This document shows positions 1 through 7,962 of a stretch of DNA of 33,885 bases, piece by piece. The stretch lies in IMG/VR virus record IMGVR_UViG_3300044641_004668, positions 1 through 33,885 of that record. One strand, written 5' to 3'. The stretch comes from a virus. A program made the translations under genes and the position numbers. Numbering within the stretch: position 1 is the stretch's first letter; every line of letters starts with the position of its first letter. The notes beneath the pieces are model-generated. The model had not been told where the DNA came from and did not search any database. It saw only the letters and a program-made list of their open reading frames with translations.

Positions 1-92
1 GCTTGCTGCACCAAATCCAACGCAGCCTCCCATTGCGCCAACGTGATGCCCGCCAGAATTGCAAGCACTCGCCTGATAAGCCACTCGCTCAT
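1..92 (-). CDS. Partial small hydrophobic protein, cut by the window edge
   Basis: The reading frame starts at ATG 92-90 and runs off the left edge after about 30 residues (begins MSEWLIRRVLAILAGIT). The start overlaps the TGA stop of the upstream holin-like gene by four bases (ATGA), the same coupling seen in the rest of this cassette. The visible part is an amphipathic or hydrophobic N-terminus with two arginines before a short hydrophobic run, which could be a membrane anchor or signal. Its place after small membrane proteins suggests the lysis region, but no family can be assigned from 30 residues. Confidence 0.5.
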   Translation of the reverse strand, partial: MSEWLIRRVLAILAGITLAQWEAALDLVQQ

Positions 93-298
93 TGCCCGCC
101 TCCTTCATCTTCCACAACTTGCGCTTTTGGGATTTTTGGCTCTTTGCGCCAGACGTTAATAATGCCAATCAAAGCCAAGAACAACGCAATCAACTGTTCG
201 TGATACTGCTCCTGTATTGTCAGGCCAAATGCCGTCAGCAATGCAAGAATGCCGCGCACTGTGGAGGGTTCTTGAAGCTTATTGAGAATTGCATTCAT
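89..298 (-). CDS. Holin-like small protein with two membrane segments
   Basis: I choose the internal ATG at 298 (69 residues) over the longer frame from 364, because 298 lies a few bases after the TAA stop of the upstream gene and begins a typical MNAILNKLQEP start. Two hydrophobic stretches are visible, roughly residues 15-28 and 35-50, joined by a short polar loop, followed by a charged tail ending EDEGGGQ. That shape matches small phage holin-like proteins that make holes in the inner membrane. It lies in a chain of overlapping tiny genes that includes a lipoprotein. The shape and context are seen; the holin role is inference, since many short two-helix phage proteins have other or unknown roles. 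Confidence 0.6.
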   Translation of the reverse strand: MNAILNKLQEPSTVRGILALLTAFGLTIQEQYHEQLIALFLALIGIINVWRKEPKIPKAQVVEDEGGGQ

Positions 299-302
299 CG
301 GC

Positions 303-566
303 TTAATTGGGTTTGGTTTTCTGCGGTTCAGTCTTTCGAGATGCGGTGGTGTTGGGAAGCTCATAACGAGTGTCGGCTCTGTTGTGTCTGTCTGCGATGA
401 TGCTCAGTTGAGCGCGGTGGTCAAAAATGGTGATCGTCACCCACGTTCCCCAAGAGAAGAGAGTCAGAGCGAAAAAAGGAACCATCAGCATCAACAACTT
501 GAAGCTCGCACTCCAAATCGAGTTGAGATGAATGATTTCGTTACCATCTTCGTCCTGAATACTCAT
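303..566 (-). CDS. Small single-pass membrane protein of the lysis-type cassette
   Basis: This 87-residue protein has one strong hydrophobic segment (about residues 20-48, including LLMLMVPFFALTLFSWGTW) between a short acidic N-terminus and a long basic, polar C-terminus rich in R, T and K. The start codon overlaps the stop of the upstream gene (ATGA at 566-563). One long helix with a soluble tail is compatible with an inner-membrane spanin, antiholin or other accessory lysis protein. The lipoprotein gene at 950-1111 would be the natural outer-membrane partner of a spanin pair, although the two are not nested as classical Rz/Rz1 genes are. No sequence family is recognised. Confidence 0.6.
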   Translation of the reverse strand: MSIQDEDGNEIIHLNSIWSASFKLLMLMVPFFALTLFSWGTWVTITIFDHRAQLSIIADRHNRADTRYELPNTTASRKTEPQKTKPN

Positions 567-820
567 AGCGTTAGTGTGACTTGAACTCCAGCATAAAGTT
601 TTTCCATGTCGATGCGCTCATAAATCCTATCCCCATCTTCAGAATCAAATGGAGTAAACACCATACCACCAAGTGAACCTGTTACCTTCAGCACTCCGCG
701 CACCGTCGCTGGTTGCGCTGTCTTGCTTCGCTGCAACTGCTCCTCATGCGCTTGCCACACGGCGGCGGCGATGCCAGTGGAGACTGGTGAGGCTAGTGCG
801 GCATCAATCACGCTGCTCAT
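563..820 (-). CDS. Hypothetical protein, 85 residues
   Basis: I place the start at ATG 820 (MSSVIDAALASPVS), because the longer frame from 898 begins with low-complexity R/S/Q sequence that lies over the preceding tiny gene. The chosen start sits inside the end of the 48-residue gene at 807-953. The N-terminal third is Ala-rich and probably helical. The C-terminal part (RGVLKVTGSLGGMVFTPFDSEDGD to VQVTLTL) looks beta-rich. No family is recognised. It is between fibre genes and small membrane proteins, so a virion or lysis accessory role is possible but unproven. Confidence 0.55.
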   Translation of the reverse strand: MSSVIDAALASPVSTGIAAAVWQAHEEQLQRSKTAQPATVRGVLKVTGSLGGMVFTPFDSEDGDRIYERIDMEKLYAGVQVTLTL

Positions 821-953
821 CTTGCGCCTCCTTCGGTTCGGGTTGTGGCTCTGGCTTTGGCGCAAGCGCTTGCTCAAGTCGAAGCGTTGCGACTCCAAGG
901 TTGAACTGGGCTTGGCCGTAAGCTTGGATGGCGTTTTGTAGTTGTTCGTTCAT
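807..953 (-). CDS. Very small ORF, 48 residues, helical with acidic proline-rich tail
   Basis: An open frame of 48 codons runs from ATG 953 to TGA at 807. It fills the gap between the lipoprotein gene and the 85-residue gene and overlaps both: its ATG shares four bases (ATGA) with the upstream stop at 950, and its end covers the next start at 820. The product begins MNEQLQNAIQAYGQAQFNL, is helical for about 30 residues, then has a KPEPQPEPKE-type tail. The exact fit in an overlapping gene chain is the main reason to believe it. No function can be given. Confidence 0.5.
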
Positions 954-1111
954 GGTTTGCTGTTGGGGTTGAAAGGGTCAGGTTTATGCACGCCCCAGTC
1001 CTGCTCGATGCGGCGGATCTCCAGCCGCTGCTGCGCCACTGCGAGGGCAGTGCATCCCGCGCACACAGTGGCGGCGGCGATGACGAGGAGGAGCTGGAGG
1101 GCGCGGATCAT
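950..1111 (-). CDS. Small lipoprotein, Rz1/o-spanin-like
   Basis: The frame is taken from ATG 1111 (53 residues), since this start overlaps the stop of the upstream gene as ATGA; the longer frame from 1282 is Arg/His low-complexity shadow sequence. The product starts MIRALQLLLVIAAATVCAGC, a short basic N-terminus, hydrophobic core and a lipobox-like AGC cysteine at about residue 20, followed by a short periplasmic-type part with several prolines near the end. Very short phage lipoproteins with this layout are often outer-membrane spanins of Gram-negative phages. The -3 position of the lipobox is Cys rather than the common Leu, so lipidation is likely but not certain. Confidence 0.6.
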   Translation of the reverse strand: MIRALQLLLVIAAATVCAGCTALAVAQQRLEIRRIEQDWGVHKPDPFNPNSKP

Positions 1112-1458
1112 TGGAGGGTGACGGTGCCGTTGGGGTGAAAGGTCACTGGTTGTTTTGGCGTCAAGTATTTGGCATCTTCCAGCAAAGCCTCTGCCGTGGT
1201 GCCGAGGGCGGTGGCGATGGTTGTCACCCATGCGCGTTCTGCGCCTGCTGCTTGAAACATGAGTTTGGCATTGGTGCCCCACGCTTCGAGAATTTCGGCG
1301 GGCGTTGCGGTGTCGTTTTCCCAGAGCAGACTCCAGAGATTTTTGAAGGTGTCGAGACGCTGCGGGAAGTGCCGATTCGATTCCGCGATGATGGCTTCGG
1401 CAATGCGTTCTGCTTGCGTCTTTTCTGGCGGTGGTGGAGCGGGGATGAGTTCAGGCAT
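1108..1458 (-). CDS. Hypothetical protein, 116 residues, downstream of fibre gene
   Basis: The protein opens with a proline-rich stretch (PELIPAPPPPEKTQ), then a largely helical region with Trp-containing segments (FKNLWSLLWENDTATPAEILEAWGTNAKLMF) and ends in a short beta-like segment (VTFHPNGTVTLQ). It follows the large fibre gene by 8 bases and overlaps the lipoprotein start by four. Similar small proteins with the pattern LW-N--ATP-EIL-A-GT-A--LF are, from memory, common next to phage fibre and lysis genes, but none has a role I can name. It may be a virion-associated or fibre-accessory protein. Confidence 0.65.
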   Translation of the reverse strand: MPELIPAPPPPEKTQAERIAEAIIAESNRHFPQRLDTFKNLWSLLWENDTATPAEILEAWGTNAKLMFQAAGAERAWVTTIATALGTTAEALLEDAKYLTPKQPVTFHPNGTVTLQ

Positions 1459-1466
1459 GGCGGTGG

Positions 1467-4358
1467 TTATTTGGCGACCCAGCCTGTTGAGCCAGTGCCG
1501 GGTTCTTTGACGTAAAGGGTGGTTCCTGCACCGCCATCTGTTCTGGTGTACATGGAGCCAACTGGCGCTGTAACGACAGATTCGGGCGAGCCGCTGCCAC
1601 TGGTCCAGAAAACGGTGGTTGTGGTGTGGTAGCGGACAACTGATGCCGTGCCTGTGCCTGTGGCCTGGGGGCGGATGAGGTTGGTGCCTGCGGCGGCGGA
1701 GAGTTCGAGGTATTCGTCATTTGCGCCACTGTCTGTTTCGTAGATTCTGAAGGTCTGGGCGTTGCTGGAATTGCGCTGGGCGAGGACTCCATTTGCGTCA
1801 CGAATCAACGAAACTTCAGTTGTTCCGGTATAGGCGTTGTTGTCTGTTCCGGTCCAAACAAGTGCTTGGTTTGCAGGAAGGCGAAATTCAGTAGTTGTGA
1901 TTTTAGTGCTAAAGGCTGAGCTGACGGAAAACAAAACTCCCGCACTGTGAATACCTATTGCGGTGCCATTTAATGAAGTTCCTAATTGCAAGGAACCAGC
2001 TCCTGACCCTAAATACAAAACACCTCCGGGTTGGGCCAGAATTGAATCAACCCAAGTGCCAGAATTGTTGATTTCACTTTGCAGCCTCCAAGTTCCAGAT
2101 GGGTTAGTCGTACCTTGGACGGGCAGCACATTTTGACGAAAGCGTACGGTTTGGCTTGCTGCTGTTGCGGTGGTTTTCCACCCTTGGCCTTCGAGGACGA
2201 TGGAGGGGCTGACCTGCTGCGCGCCTGCGGCGGCGGCGCTGGTGTTGCGGAGGGTGAGGAGGGCGGTGGGGGTGGTGCCGAGGGATTCGGCATCACCGAG
2301 GGTGATGGCACCGCTAGAGACGCTGCTGTTGGTGACGGCTCCGAAGGCCGTGCCGCTGCTGCGGAACTGAAGCTCGCTGCCGCTGCCTGCGGGGTTGGTG
2401 GTGGCTGGGGCGGTGGAGGTCCAGGTGGTGCCGTTGCTGGTTAATACGTTGCCGCTGGTGGAGGGGGCGACTTCAAGGGGGGCGCTGGTGCCGTTGCCGA
2501 GGAGGACGGCGTTGGCGGTGAGGGTGGTGGCTCCGGTGCCGCCGTTGGCGACGCCGAGGGTGCCGCTGGAGATGTTTCCGGCGTTGAGGGAGGTGAGGCT
2601 TGCGCCGTCGCCAAGGAATCGGTAAGCGTAAACATCTGCTGTGTTTGCTCCGCCGACTCCTTCAAACTGAAAATTATTGGTTGAGCCTTGAAATATTTGG
2701 GTGCCACTGCCTGCGCCATTGCCGCGAAAGCCAAATAACGCTGCTCCAATCGAGGCGGGTGGGTCTTGATCGTCGTAAAGACCGACTGAGATAAAGGGTA
2801 CAGCCGAGGAGTCAACGACATCATAATAATTGTAGGCTAACCTGCCTGAAACTGATGTAATATCCCCACTCGTTAAATCAAGGCCAGCAAATGCCACTGC
2901 ATCTGTTGTGTTCAGGTCTTGATCGAAGGGGTTGCCTCCTGAACCATTGGCGGCGGCGGTGATGCGACCTTTGGCGTCCACGGTGATGTTCGCCGAGGTA
3001 TAGCTGCCTGCTGTGACAGCGGTGTTGGCGAGGGTCGTTGAGTTGCTGCCTGCGCTGGCGGTGACATCGCCAGTAAGTGCGGCTCGGCGCAGGTTGGCAC
3101 CTTGTAACTCTAAGCCGCCGTCGATGGTGATCTGCTGCACATCGCCCGATCCGCTTGAGTGCCTACCTAGCAGGTGCGCGGTGGAGATGTGCTGCATCTT
3201 GGCGAAGGTGACGGCTTGGTGATCAATTGTCCAAACCGCTCCGCTTGAGCTAACCGTGATGTCGCCCTTGTCGCCGTCTGTGACGCCACCACTCGCGCTA
3301 ATTGTTGTTCCAGAAATAGTCAACCCGCTACCAGCCTCCAGCCACGTTACTTGACCTGCGCTGTCGTCCCAGAATAGCAACCTGTCTGCATTTGGGTCGG
3401 TTAGTGATGCGCCTGTTCCGCCACGGGCTAGGGCTAGAGTGCCGCTGGTGATGTTTCCGGCGTTGATGTCGGTGATCTGATTGCCTGCGCCAGAAAATGA
3501 AGACGCCTGAATGTCGGGGAAAATGAATTTTGATGCCCCTGCGCTAAAGGATACCCAGTCCAGAGCATCCGCGTCCCACAATCGAATCCTTCCATAGTTA
3601 GTTCCGGTCTGGCCCAACTCATAGGCATCCGCTTTGGTCAAGGTGCCATCGTCTGCAATGGTCACAGCACTGCCCTGCAACGTGTTGCCGCCTGTGCCAT
3701 TTGCGCGAGGGATGGCGTTATCTGTTGTGCCGACTGTGCCGCCGATGTCTGCGCTACCATTTGCTGCTGCTGTAATCCTGCCCTTGGCATCAACCGTGAT
3801 GTTGGCAGAGGTATAGCTCGCAGGAACCACTGTCGTATTGGCAAGTGTCGCTGCAAAAGACCCTGTTCCCGAACCTGTTACATCGCCAGTCAGCGTAATT
3901 GTCTGATCTCCGCTGTTCGTTCCAGTCAGACCCAGATCTGTTTTTAAGGTTGCGAGCGTATTGACTTCAGGAGCGCCACTTCCCGCAGTTTTGCGGTAGA
4001 CGACACTAGCAGTCGCCATGTTGGCCTGCTTGGCAAGAGTCACTGCCCCATTATCAATCGTCCAGATAGTTCCACTTCCTGAAACGGTGATGTCACCTTT
4101 GTCGCCATCGGGTATCCCGTCTGGTGGTGCGCTTTCCCATGCAGTCCCTGTGCTGGTGAGAACTTCGCCTGCTGTTCCTGGGGATATGCCCGCAAATCCA
4201 ACTCCGTTTTTGACTTGGACATCCCCATTGCTTCCCCCTGGGTTATTGATGCTCCCTGTCAGCGTGCTGTATGTAACCGTGCAAGTCACTTCCCCCGCCG
4301 GATTCACCGTGATTTCGGGGGTTGTTGGGGCAGGTTCGACTGTGATCTCAACAGACAT
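1467..4358 (-). CDS. Large tail-fibre-like structural protein with internal repeats
   Basis: This 963-residue protein is rich in Gly, Thr, Ser and Ala and contains the repeated short modules typical of phage fibres. GDKGDITVS plus a -W-IDH/N- segment occurs twice. A GDVT..TLANT..V..SYTSANITVDAKGRITAAANGS type block occurs twice. N-AGNI-SGTL-hA-GGTGA blocks occur at least twice. The C-terminus carries a late-fibre motif (PVGSMYTRTDGGAGTTLYVKEPG). Such proteins form trimeric beta-rich fibres that touch the host surface. The start at 4358 has no SD; its leader is CCCACCTAACCC. It lies between a small Ig-like gene and lysis-type genes. The fibre class is well supported; whether it is a side fibre, head fibre or tail spike is not decided. 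Confidence 0.85.
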   Translation of the reverse strand: MSVEITVEPAPTTPEITVNPAGEVTCTVTYSTLTGSINNPGGSNGDVQVKNGVGFAGISPGTAGEVLTSTGTAWESAPPDGIPDGDKGDITVSGSGTIWTIDNGAVTLAKQANMATASVVYRKTAGSGAPEVNTLATLKTDLGLTGTNSGDQTITLTGDVTGSGTGSFAATLANTTVVPASYTSANITVDAKGRITAAANGSADIGGTVGTTDNAIPRANGTGGNTLQGSAVTIADDGTLTKADAYELGQTGTNYGRIRLWDADALDWVSFSAGASKFIFPDIQASSFSGAGNQITDINAGNITSGTLALARGGTGASLTDPNADRLLFWDDSAGQVTWLEAGSGLTISGTTISASGGVTDGDKGDITVSSSGAVWTIDHQAVTFAKMQHISTAHLLGRHSSGSGDVQQITIDGGLELQGANLRRAALTGDVTASAGSNSTTLANTAVTAGSYTSANITVDAKGRITAAANGSGGNPFDQDLNTTDAVAFAGLDLTSGDITSVSGRLAYNYYDVVDSSAVPFISVGLYDDQDPPASIGAALFGFRGNGAGSGTQIFQGSTNNFQFEGVGGANTADVYAYRFLGDGASLTSLNAGNISSGTLGVANGGTGATTLTANAVLLGNGTSAPLEVAPSTSGNVLTSNGTTWTSTAPATTNPAGSGSELQFRSSGTAFGAVTNSSVSSGAITLGDAESLGTTPTALLTLRNTSAAAAGAQQVSPSIVLEGQGWKTTATAASQTVRFRQNVLPVQGTTNPSGTWRLQSEINNSGTWVDSILAQPGGVLYLGSGAGSLQLGTSLNGTAIGIHSAGVLFSVSSAFSTKITTTEFRLPANQALVWTGTDNNAYTGTTEVSLIRDANGVLAQRNSSNAQTFRIYETDSGANDEYLELSAAAGTNLIRPQATGTGTASVVRYHTTTTVFWTSGSGSPESVVTAPVGSMYTRTDGGAGTTLYVKEPGTGSTGWVAK

Positions 4359-4361
4359 GGG

Positions 4362-4742
4362 TTAGGTGGGTAGGATTGGCACCCTGCGGCGTTTGGGTTT
4401 TACCGTGATGTTGCCTTCGGCATAGTGTTGTCTCTGCACTGGATCAGACGAATCTGTCAGATGGATGCCCCACACATACGAACCCCGCGCTAGTGGAAGA
4501 GCCTGCGTGGGGATGGTGAATGTCCAGTTCTCCGCATCCGTGATCGAGATTTGATTAGGGTCGGTTGAAGTGACTCGACAAGACTCACGGCGAGCTTCGT
4601 CGTCGGTCAGAAATACCATCTCCACCAAGGAGAGATAGGTAAGAGGTGCGGGAGTGACCGTGAATAGCGGAATACCTGTCCATGTATCACCTTCGTGAAA
4701 CGCAAGCGTTGCATCGAGTGCTGTGGAGGTTCCGGCAATCAT
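4362..4742 (-). CDS. Small beta-rich baseplate/fibre-associated protein
   Basis: This 126-residue protein reads as a single beta-sandwich domain (for example TWTGIPLFTVTPAPLTYLSLVEMVF, then WTFTIPTQALPLARGSYVWGIHLTDSSDPVQRQHYAEGNITVKP). The alternation of hydrophobic strands with a closing G-I-V or T-V strand resembles phage BppU-type or Ig-like upper-baseplate domains. It starts just after the 454-frame stop and ends 4 bases before the large fibre start. That suggests a fibre adaptor or attachment domain. The fold assignment is from pattern only. Confidence 0.65.
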   Translation of the reverse strand: MIAGTSTALDATLAFHEGDTWTGIPLFTVTPAPLTYLSLVEMVFLTDDEARRESCRVTSTDPNQISITDAENWTFTIPTQALPLARGSYVWGIHLTDSSDPVQRQHYAEGNITVKPKRRRVPILPT

Positions 4743-4751
4743 GAGGCGGGC

Positions 4752-6011
4752 TTAGTTGGCGGAACGGGCAAGCTCGATAAAGTTGGTGCCATTAAACAAG
4801 AGCGTCAGTGTGTCGTTCGCGTCGGGACTCCAAGCTGCACTCAGCACTTGAATACCTGTGTCAGCGATCTCGCAGCCATTGGATGCGGGGGCGATGATGA
4901 CGTAGATTTGCCCAGTGATCGCGCCCGTGGCAGAGAGGGTAAAGGTGCGGTTGGCTGGAGTTGCGTTATCACTGGATAGTTGGATGCGGGAAGCAGCACC
5001 AGGGGTGACCGCTTGGTTGTCGGCGGTGAGGGAAACGGCGGTGCTAGCTTGGGAAAGAGCAACAGTGCCTGAAGCATCTGCCAGGGTGACCGTGCGGTCT
5101 ACTGTGGGGTTGGTTACTGTAATGCTCGTTTCGTGATCGTCGGCGGAAGAACCCTCAAACACCAAGTTGTTGCTGACCCCCCAGATGGAGTTAGCCGCAT
5201 TGACGTTGTTAGTGGACAGCGTGGAAGTGAAAACCGTAGCCGAAGTGGCTGGGAATGTAAACGTGGTGCTGTCCGTGCCTGCCAGTGTCAGACTGTTTGT
5301 CACCGCCAAGGTTTTGCCGTCTGTCAGCGTCAGGGTGGCACCTGTGGCTGGGGCGGTAAGCGTGATCTTGTTCACCGTGGTAGCGGTAGCAACTCCAAGT
5401 GTTGGAGTCGTCAAGACTGGAGCCGTGAGCGTTTTGTTGGTCATGGTAGCCGTGCTTGTCGCAGTGATGACCGTTCCGCTGGTGCTTGGGAACGTCATCG
5501 TTGTGCCGTCTGTGCCTGCAAAGGTCAGCGTGTTGCTAGCGGCAAGGGTTTTGCCGTTTGCGACGGTCAACGTGCCAGTGCTGGTGGTGATCGTCAGACC
5601 GTTGACGCTGGTAGCGGTAGCAACCCCGAGGGTTGGGGTCGTCATGATTGGGGACGACAGGACTGGAGCCGTGAGCGTTTTGTTGGTGAGGGTAGCCGTA
5701 GACGTAAGGCCGACCAGTGTTTGACTGGTGCTGGGGAACGTCATGGTCGTGCCATCCGTTCCAGCAAAAGTCAGCGTGTTGTTTGCCGTCACTGTTTTGC
5801 CATTTGCAATGGTCAACGTGCCAGTGGTGGTGGTGATCGTCAGGCCATACAGGATGTTAGCGGCGGTGACTTTTTTGTCCACGCCAGCGTCATTGATGGG
5901 AAATTCCTCCGTGCCAACTAGGGGGGATTTTGCGTTTCGGCCAGTGACAGTGGCGGCTTCCAGATTGAAAGCAAACAGAAGGCTTGTGAGAATGAGCAAT
6001 GAGGTTTTCAT
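4752..6011 (-). CDS. Repetitive fibre-like protein with predicted signal peptide
   Basis: I use ATG 6011 (419 residues), because the longer frame from 6116 would overlap the upstream gene and adds Ser/Pro/His low-complexity sequence. The N-terminus, MKTSLLILTSLLFAFNLEAA, is a textbook Sec signal peptide (K, hydrophobic core, A-x-A-like cleavage site near residue 20). The body has three copies of a module of about 76 residues (NG-TITTSTGTL-VANGKT-A--TLTFAGTDGTTMTFPST... TNKTLTAPVL), the third diverged, then a beta-rich C-terminal domain (FTLSATGAITGQIYVII...). The repeats are fibre-like. A signal peptide is unexpected for a virion fibre assembled in the cytoplasm, so export, or use of the hydrophobic end as an anchor, is possible. 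Confidence 0.8.
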   Translation of the reverse strand: MKTSLLILTSLLFAFNLEAATVTGRNAKSPLVGTEEFPINDAGVDKKVTAANILYGLTITTTTGTLTIANGKTVTANNTLTFAGTDGTTMTFPSTSQTLVGLTSTATLTNKTLTAPVLSSPIMTTPTLGVATATSVNGLTITTSTGTLTVANGKTLAASNTLTFAGTDGTTMTFPSTSGTVITATSTATMTNKTLTAPVLTTPTLGVATATTVNKITLTAPATGATLTLTDGKTLAVTNSLTLAGTDSTTFTFPATSATVFTSTLSTNNVNAANSIWGVSNNLVFEGSSADDHETSITVTNPTVDRTVTLADASGTVALSQASTAVSLTADNQAVTPGAASRIQLSSDNATPANRTFTLSATGAITGQIYVIIAPASNGCEIADTGIQVLSAAWSPDANDTLTLLFNGTNFIELARSAN

Positions 6012-6045
6012 GGAGGTGGGGTCTGGTTTTGAGGGGGTGGGTTTT

Positions 6046-6552
6046 TTACAGGAGATCGAAGCAATCGGATGGGATTTCAATGAAGCTGAGTGTGATTCCG
6101 GTGGTGGAACCTGCACCAGTGGTGACTGTCACCGCTCTCGCAACATCGGGTGTCTGCGCCCAACCGTGAAGGTTTAGGGGAAGCACCGCACCGCCGTTGG
6201 CTGCGTTGGCGAACAAGGGGGTAATGGCTACCGAAGATTCACCCGATTCCTTGGATTTGATCGTTACATTGGTGGCTGTTCCGCCTGTGACCATCGCCAA
6301 GGAGATGATTCGGATGGCAGCACTGGCGTTGGCGGGAATGATTTCTTCGTCGGTTTGGGAGGCAGCAACATTGGCAAATGCTCTTCGGACAGGGACTGCC
6401 GTGCCATTGGGAAGCCAAATGCGACCCACAGATGACAGAGAAACGGTTTCAGATGCGCGTATGTCTGGGGTTGCTGCCGCTGCTGGGTCGCGGAAACCTG
6501 AAGTGTACCACAGATGTTCGTGTGCGTCACGGAGAGGAATTGCGTCAGCCAT
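6046..6552 (-). CDS. Head-associated hypothetical protein, possible decoration or head-fibre protein
   Basis: The 168-residue product starts MADAIPLRDAHEHLWYTSGFRD and is mostly beta/Ala/Thr-rich (AANGGAVLPLNLHGWAQTPDVARAVTVTTGAGSTTGITLSFIE). It directly follows the capsid-like gene and precedes the fibres. Position and the small beta-rich composition suit a capsid decoration protein or a minor virion component. No family motif is recognised, so the role rests only on order. Confidence 0.6.
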   Translation of the reverse strand: MADAIPLRDAHEHLWYTSGFRDPAAAATPDIRASETVSLSSVGRIWLPNGTAVPVRRAFANVAASQTDEEIIPANASAAIRIISLAMVTGGTATNVTIKSKESGESSVAITPLFANAANGGAVLPLNLHGWAQTPDVARAVTVTTGAGSTTGITLSFIEIPSDCFDLL

Positions 6553-6625
6553 ATTCGTGGAAAGTTTGCATTGAGAGCGGGCACCCAGTTAGGATGCCCG
6601 CCCACAAAGGATGTTGGGGGTTAGC

Positions 6626-7834
6626 TTACGCTGGGCAAGCCGTGGTTCCAAGGTTGCCGGAGCAGCGCAGGACGCGGATGACGTAACCGTACTCAGGGAT
6701 CAAGGCACTGTATGCAGCGCGAAGGCGTGCGCTCCAGTAGCCATTGTCCTTGTACTTGTTGCACTCGCGGTCATACTCATTGATCCACTGCACCTCGCCG
6801 GAGTAGTCCCAAGGCTTGACGTTTGCACCGCTGCCCAAGCTGGACAGAGGCTTCTGCATCAAGCACTTGACCACTTTTGGGTGATACACGATCACGTCCT
6901 CGTAAGCAGCAGTTTCGTAGTCTGGGTTCACAATGGCAATGCCACCGCTGACCGAGTAGAACGGAACCCGCACCCAGCCACCTTCAGCGATGTCCCAGCG
7001 GGGGGCTTTGTCGTCGATGATGTGGTAGAAACCAGAGTAGACCCGATTCACGCCGAAGGGCTTCAGCAACTCCGCAGGAGCGGCGTAGCGGTAGTCCTGG
7101 CGAACGTCAGCGTTGCCCTTGATGAGCGCACGTTGTTGTTCGCTGGACATGAACACCGTGAAGATGGGCTGTCCGTCGATCTTGCCGTAGGCACCTTCTT
7201 CGCCAGCACCGTCATGCACCATCTTCCAGCGAACATAGTCGAGGGCGTCTTGGTGGATTTGGCTGTCGGGTGGGTTGCCGACAGGAAGGGACGGCTCCAA
7301 GGCACCGTTGTCGAAGCAGTACTTGTTGGCCGCAGGGATAGCAGCAACATACTGATCGCGGTGACGATCTTCCCAGATGTCGATGATGTTCTTCTCAAAG
7401 TTCCGTTTGATCTCGCGGATTTGGTCGCGGAAACGGTAGGAAGCACGGGCATCGGTGATGCAGATTTCGTCGGAATCCACAACGTATTCAGCCAAAGTGG
7501 CGGTCGTTTGGGATTGACGGCTCGACAGAACCGCAGCCGTTGGGCGGCAGGATTGATCAGCGGTGCCTTCGGTAGACCCTGTGATGTTTGTCCAGCCTGC
7601 GCCTTCACCTTCAGTGGGGATGGTGCGCTGGTAGATCACGCGGGTGAGGGTGTGACCGATCTCGTCAGGGAAGAAATCCTTTTCGAGAACAGCGACCCAA
7701 GGGGACGACACACGACCACGGCGAGCGATTTCGCCGGAGAGACGCCCTGATTCAAGGGCCATAAATTCGTTAACAGATTCGCAAGGCATAACAGTAGTTG
7801 GGGGGTGGGTGATTTGAATTGAAGTTTGTGCCAT
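6626..7834 (-). CDS. Probable major capsid protein
   Basis: The frame from ATG 7834 gives 402 residues; an ATG two codons earlier at 7840 is also possible. It follows the order portal, scaffold-like gene, AlkB, then this gene, and has the right size for a phage coat protein. The N-terminal region has MALESGRLSGEIARRGRVSSPWV followed by a mixed alpha/beta body with many aromatic residues and a long helix (FRDQIREIKRNFEKNIIDIWEDRHRDQYV). Several Cys are scattered through it. I see no signature that proves an HK97 fold; the call is from genomic order and length. A separate promoter candidate lies upstream, consistent with high expression. Confidence 0.7.
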   Translation of the reverse strand: MAQTSIQITHPPTTVMPCESVNEFMALESGRLSGEIARRGRVSSPWVAVLEKDFFPDEIGHTLTRVIYQRTIPTEGEGAGWTNITGSTEGTADQSCRPTAAVLSSRQSQTTATLAEYVVDSDEICITDARASYRFRDQIREIKRNFEKNIIDIWEDRHRDQYVAAIPAANKYCFDNGALEPSLPVGNPPDSQIHQDALDYVRWKMVHDGAGEEGAYGKIDGQPIFTVFMSSEQQRALIKGNADVRQDYRYAAPAELLKPFGVNRVYSGFYHIIDDKAPRWDIAEGGWVRVPFYSVSGGIAIVNPDYETAAYEDVIVYHPKVVKCLMQKPLSSLGSGANVKPWDYSGEVQWINEYDRECNKYKDNGYWSARLRAAYSALIPEYGYVIRVLRCSGNLGTTACPA

Positions 7835-7934
7835 GCACATCGTGGTGCTTGGCGGCGTCCTGTCGGAGCAAACAGGGAAAAACTCCGGTCAATCTAGCAG
7901 TGCTGCACTTGTAAGGTAGTAGCCACCCATCAAC

Positions 7935-7962
7935 ATCTTATGGGATGTATGTTAATCGTCAA
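7935..7962 (-). promoter_or_regulatory. Candidate promoter for the capsid gene
   Basis: On the minus strand TTGACG (7962-7957) is followed after 16 bases by TAAGAT (7940-7935). The -35 overlaps the stop of the AlkB gene. A start near 7926 would give a leader of about 90 bases before the capsid ATG. This is a 118-base gap in an otherwise tightly packed block, which is unusual here and fits an extra promoter for the most abundant virion protein. Confidence 0.4.

Noticed and set aside
5133-5921. Plus-strand ORF of 262 residues opposite the fibre gene
   Set aside because: Shadow of the repeated fibre frame on the minus strand; Cys/Arg/Gly-rich with no domain.
6611-7750. Plus-strand ORF of 379 residues opposite the capsid gene
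   Set aside because: Antisense shadow of the capsid-like frame; no stand-alone signal, leader or neighbours on this strand.
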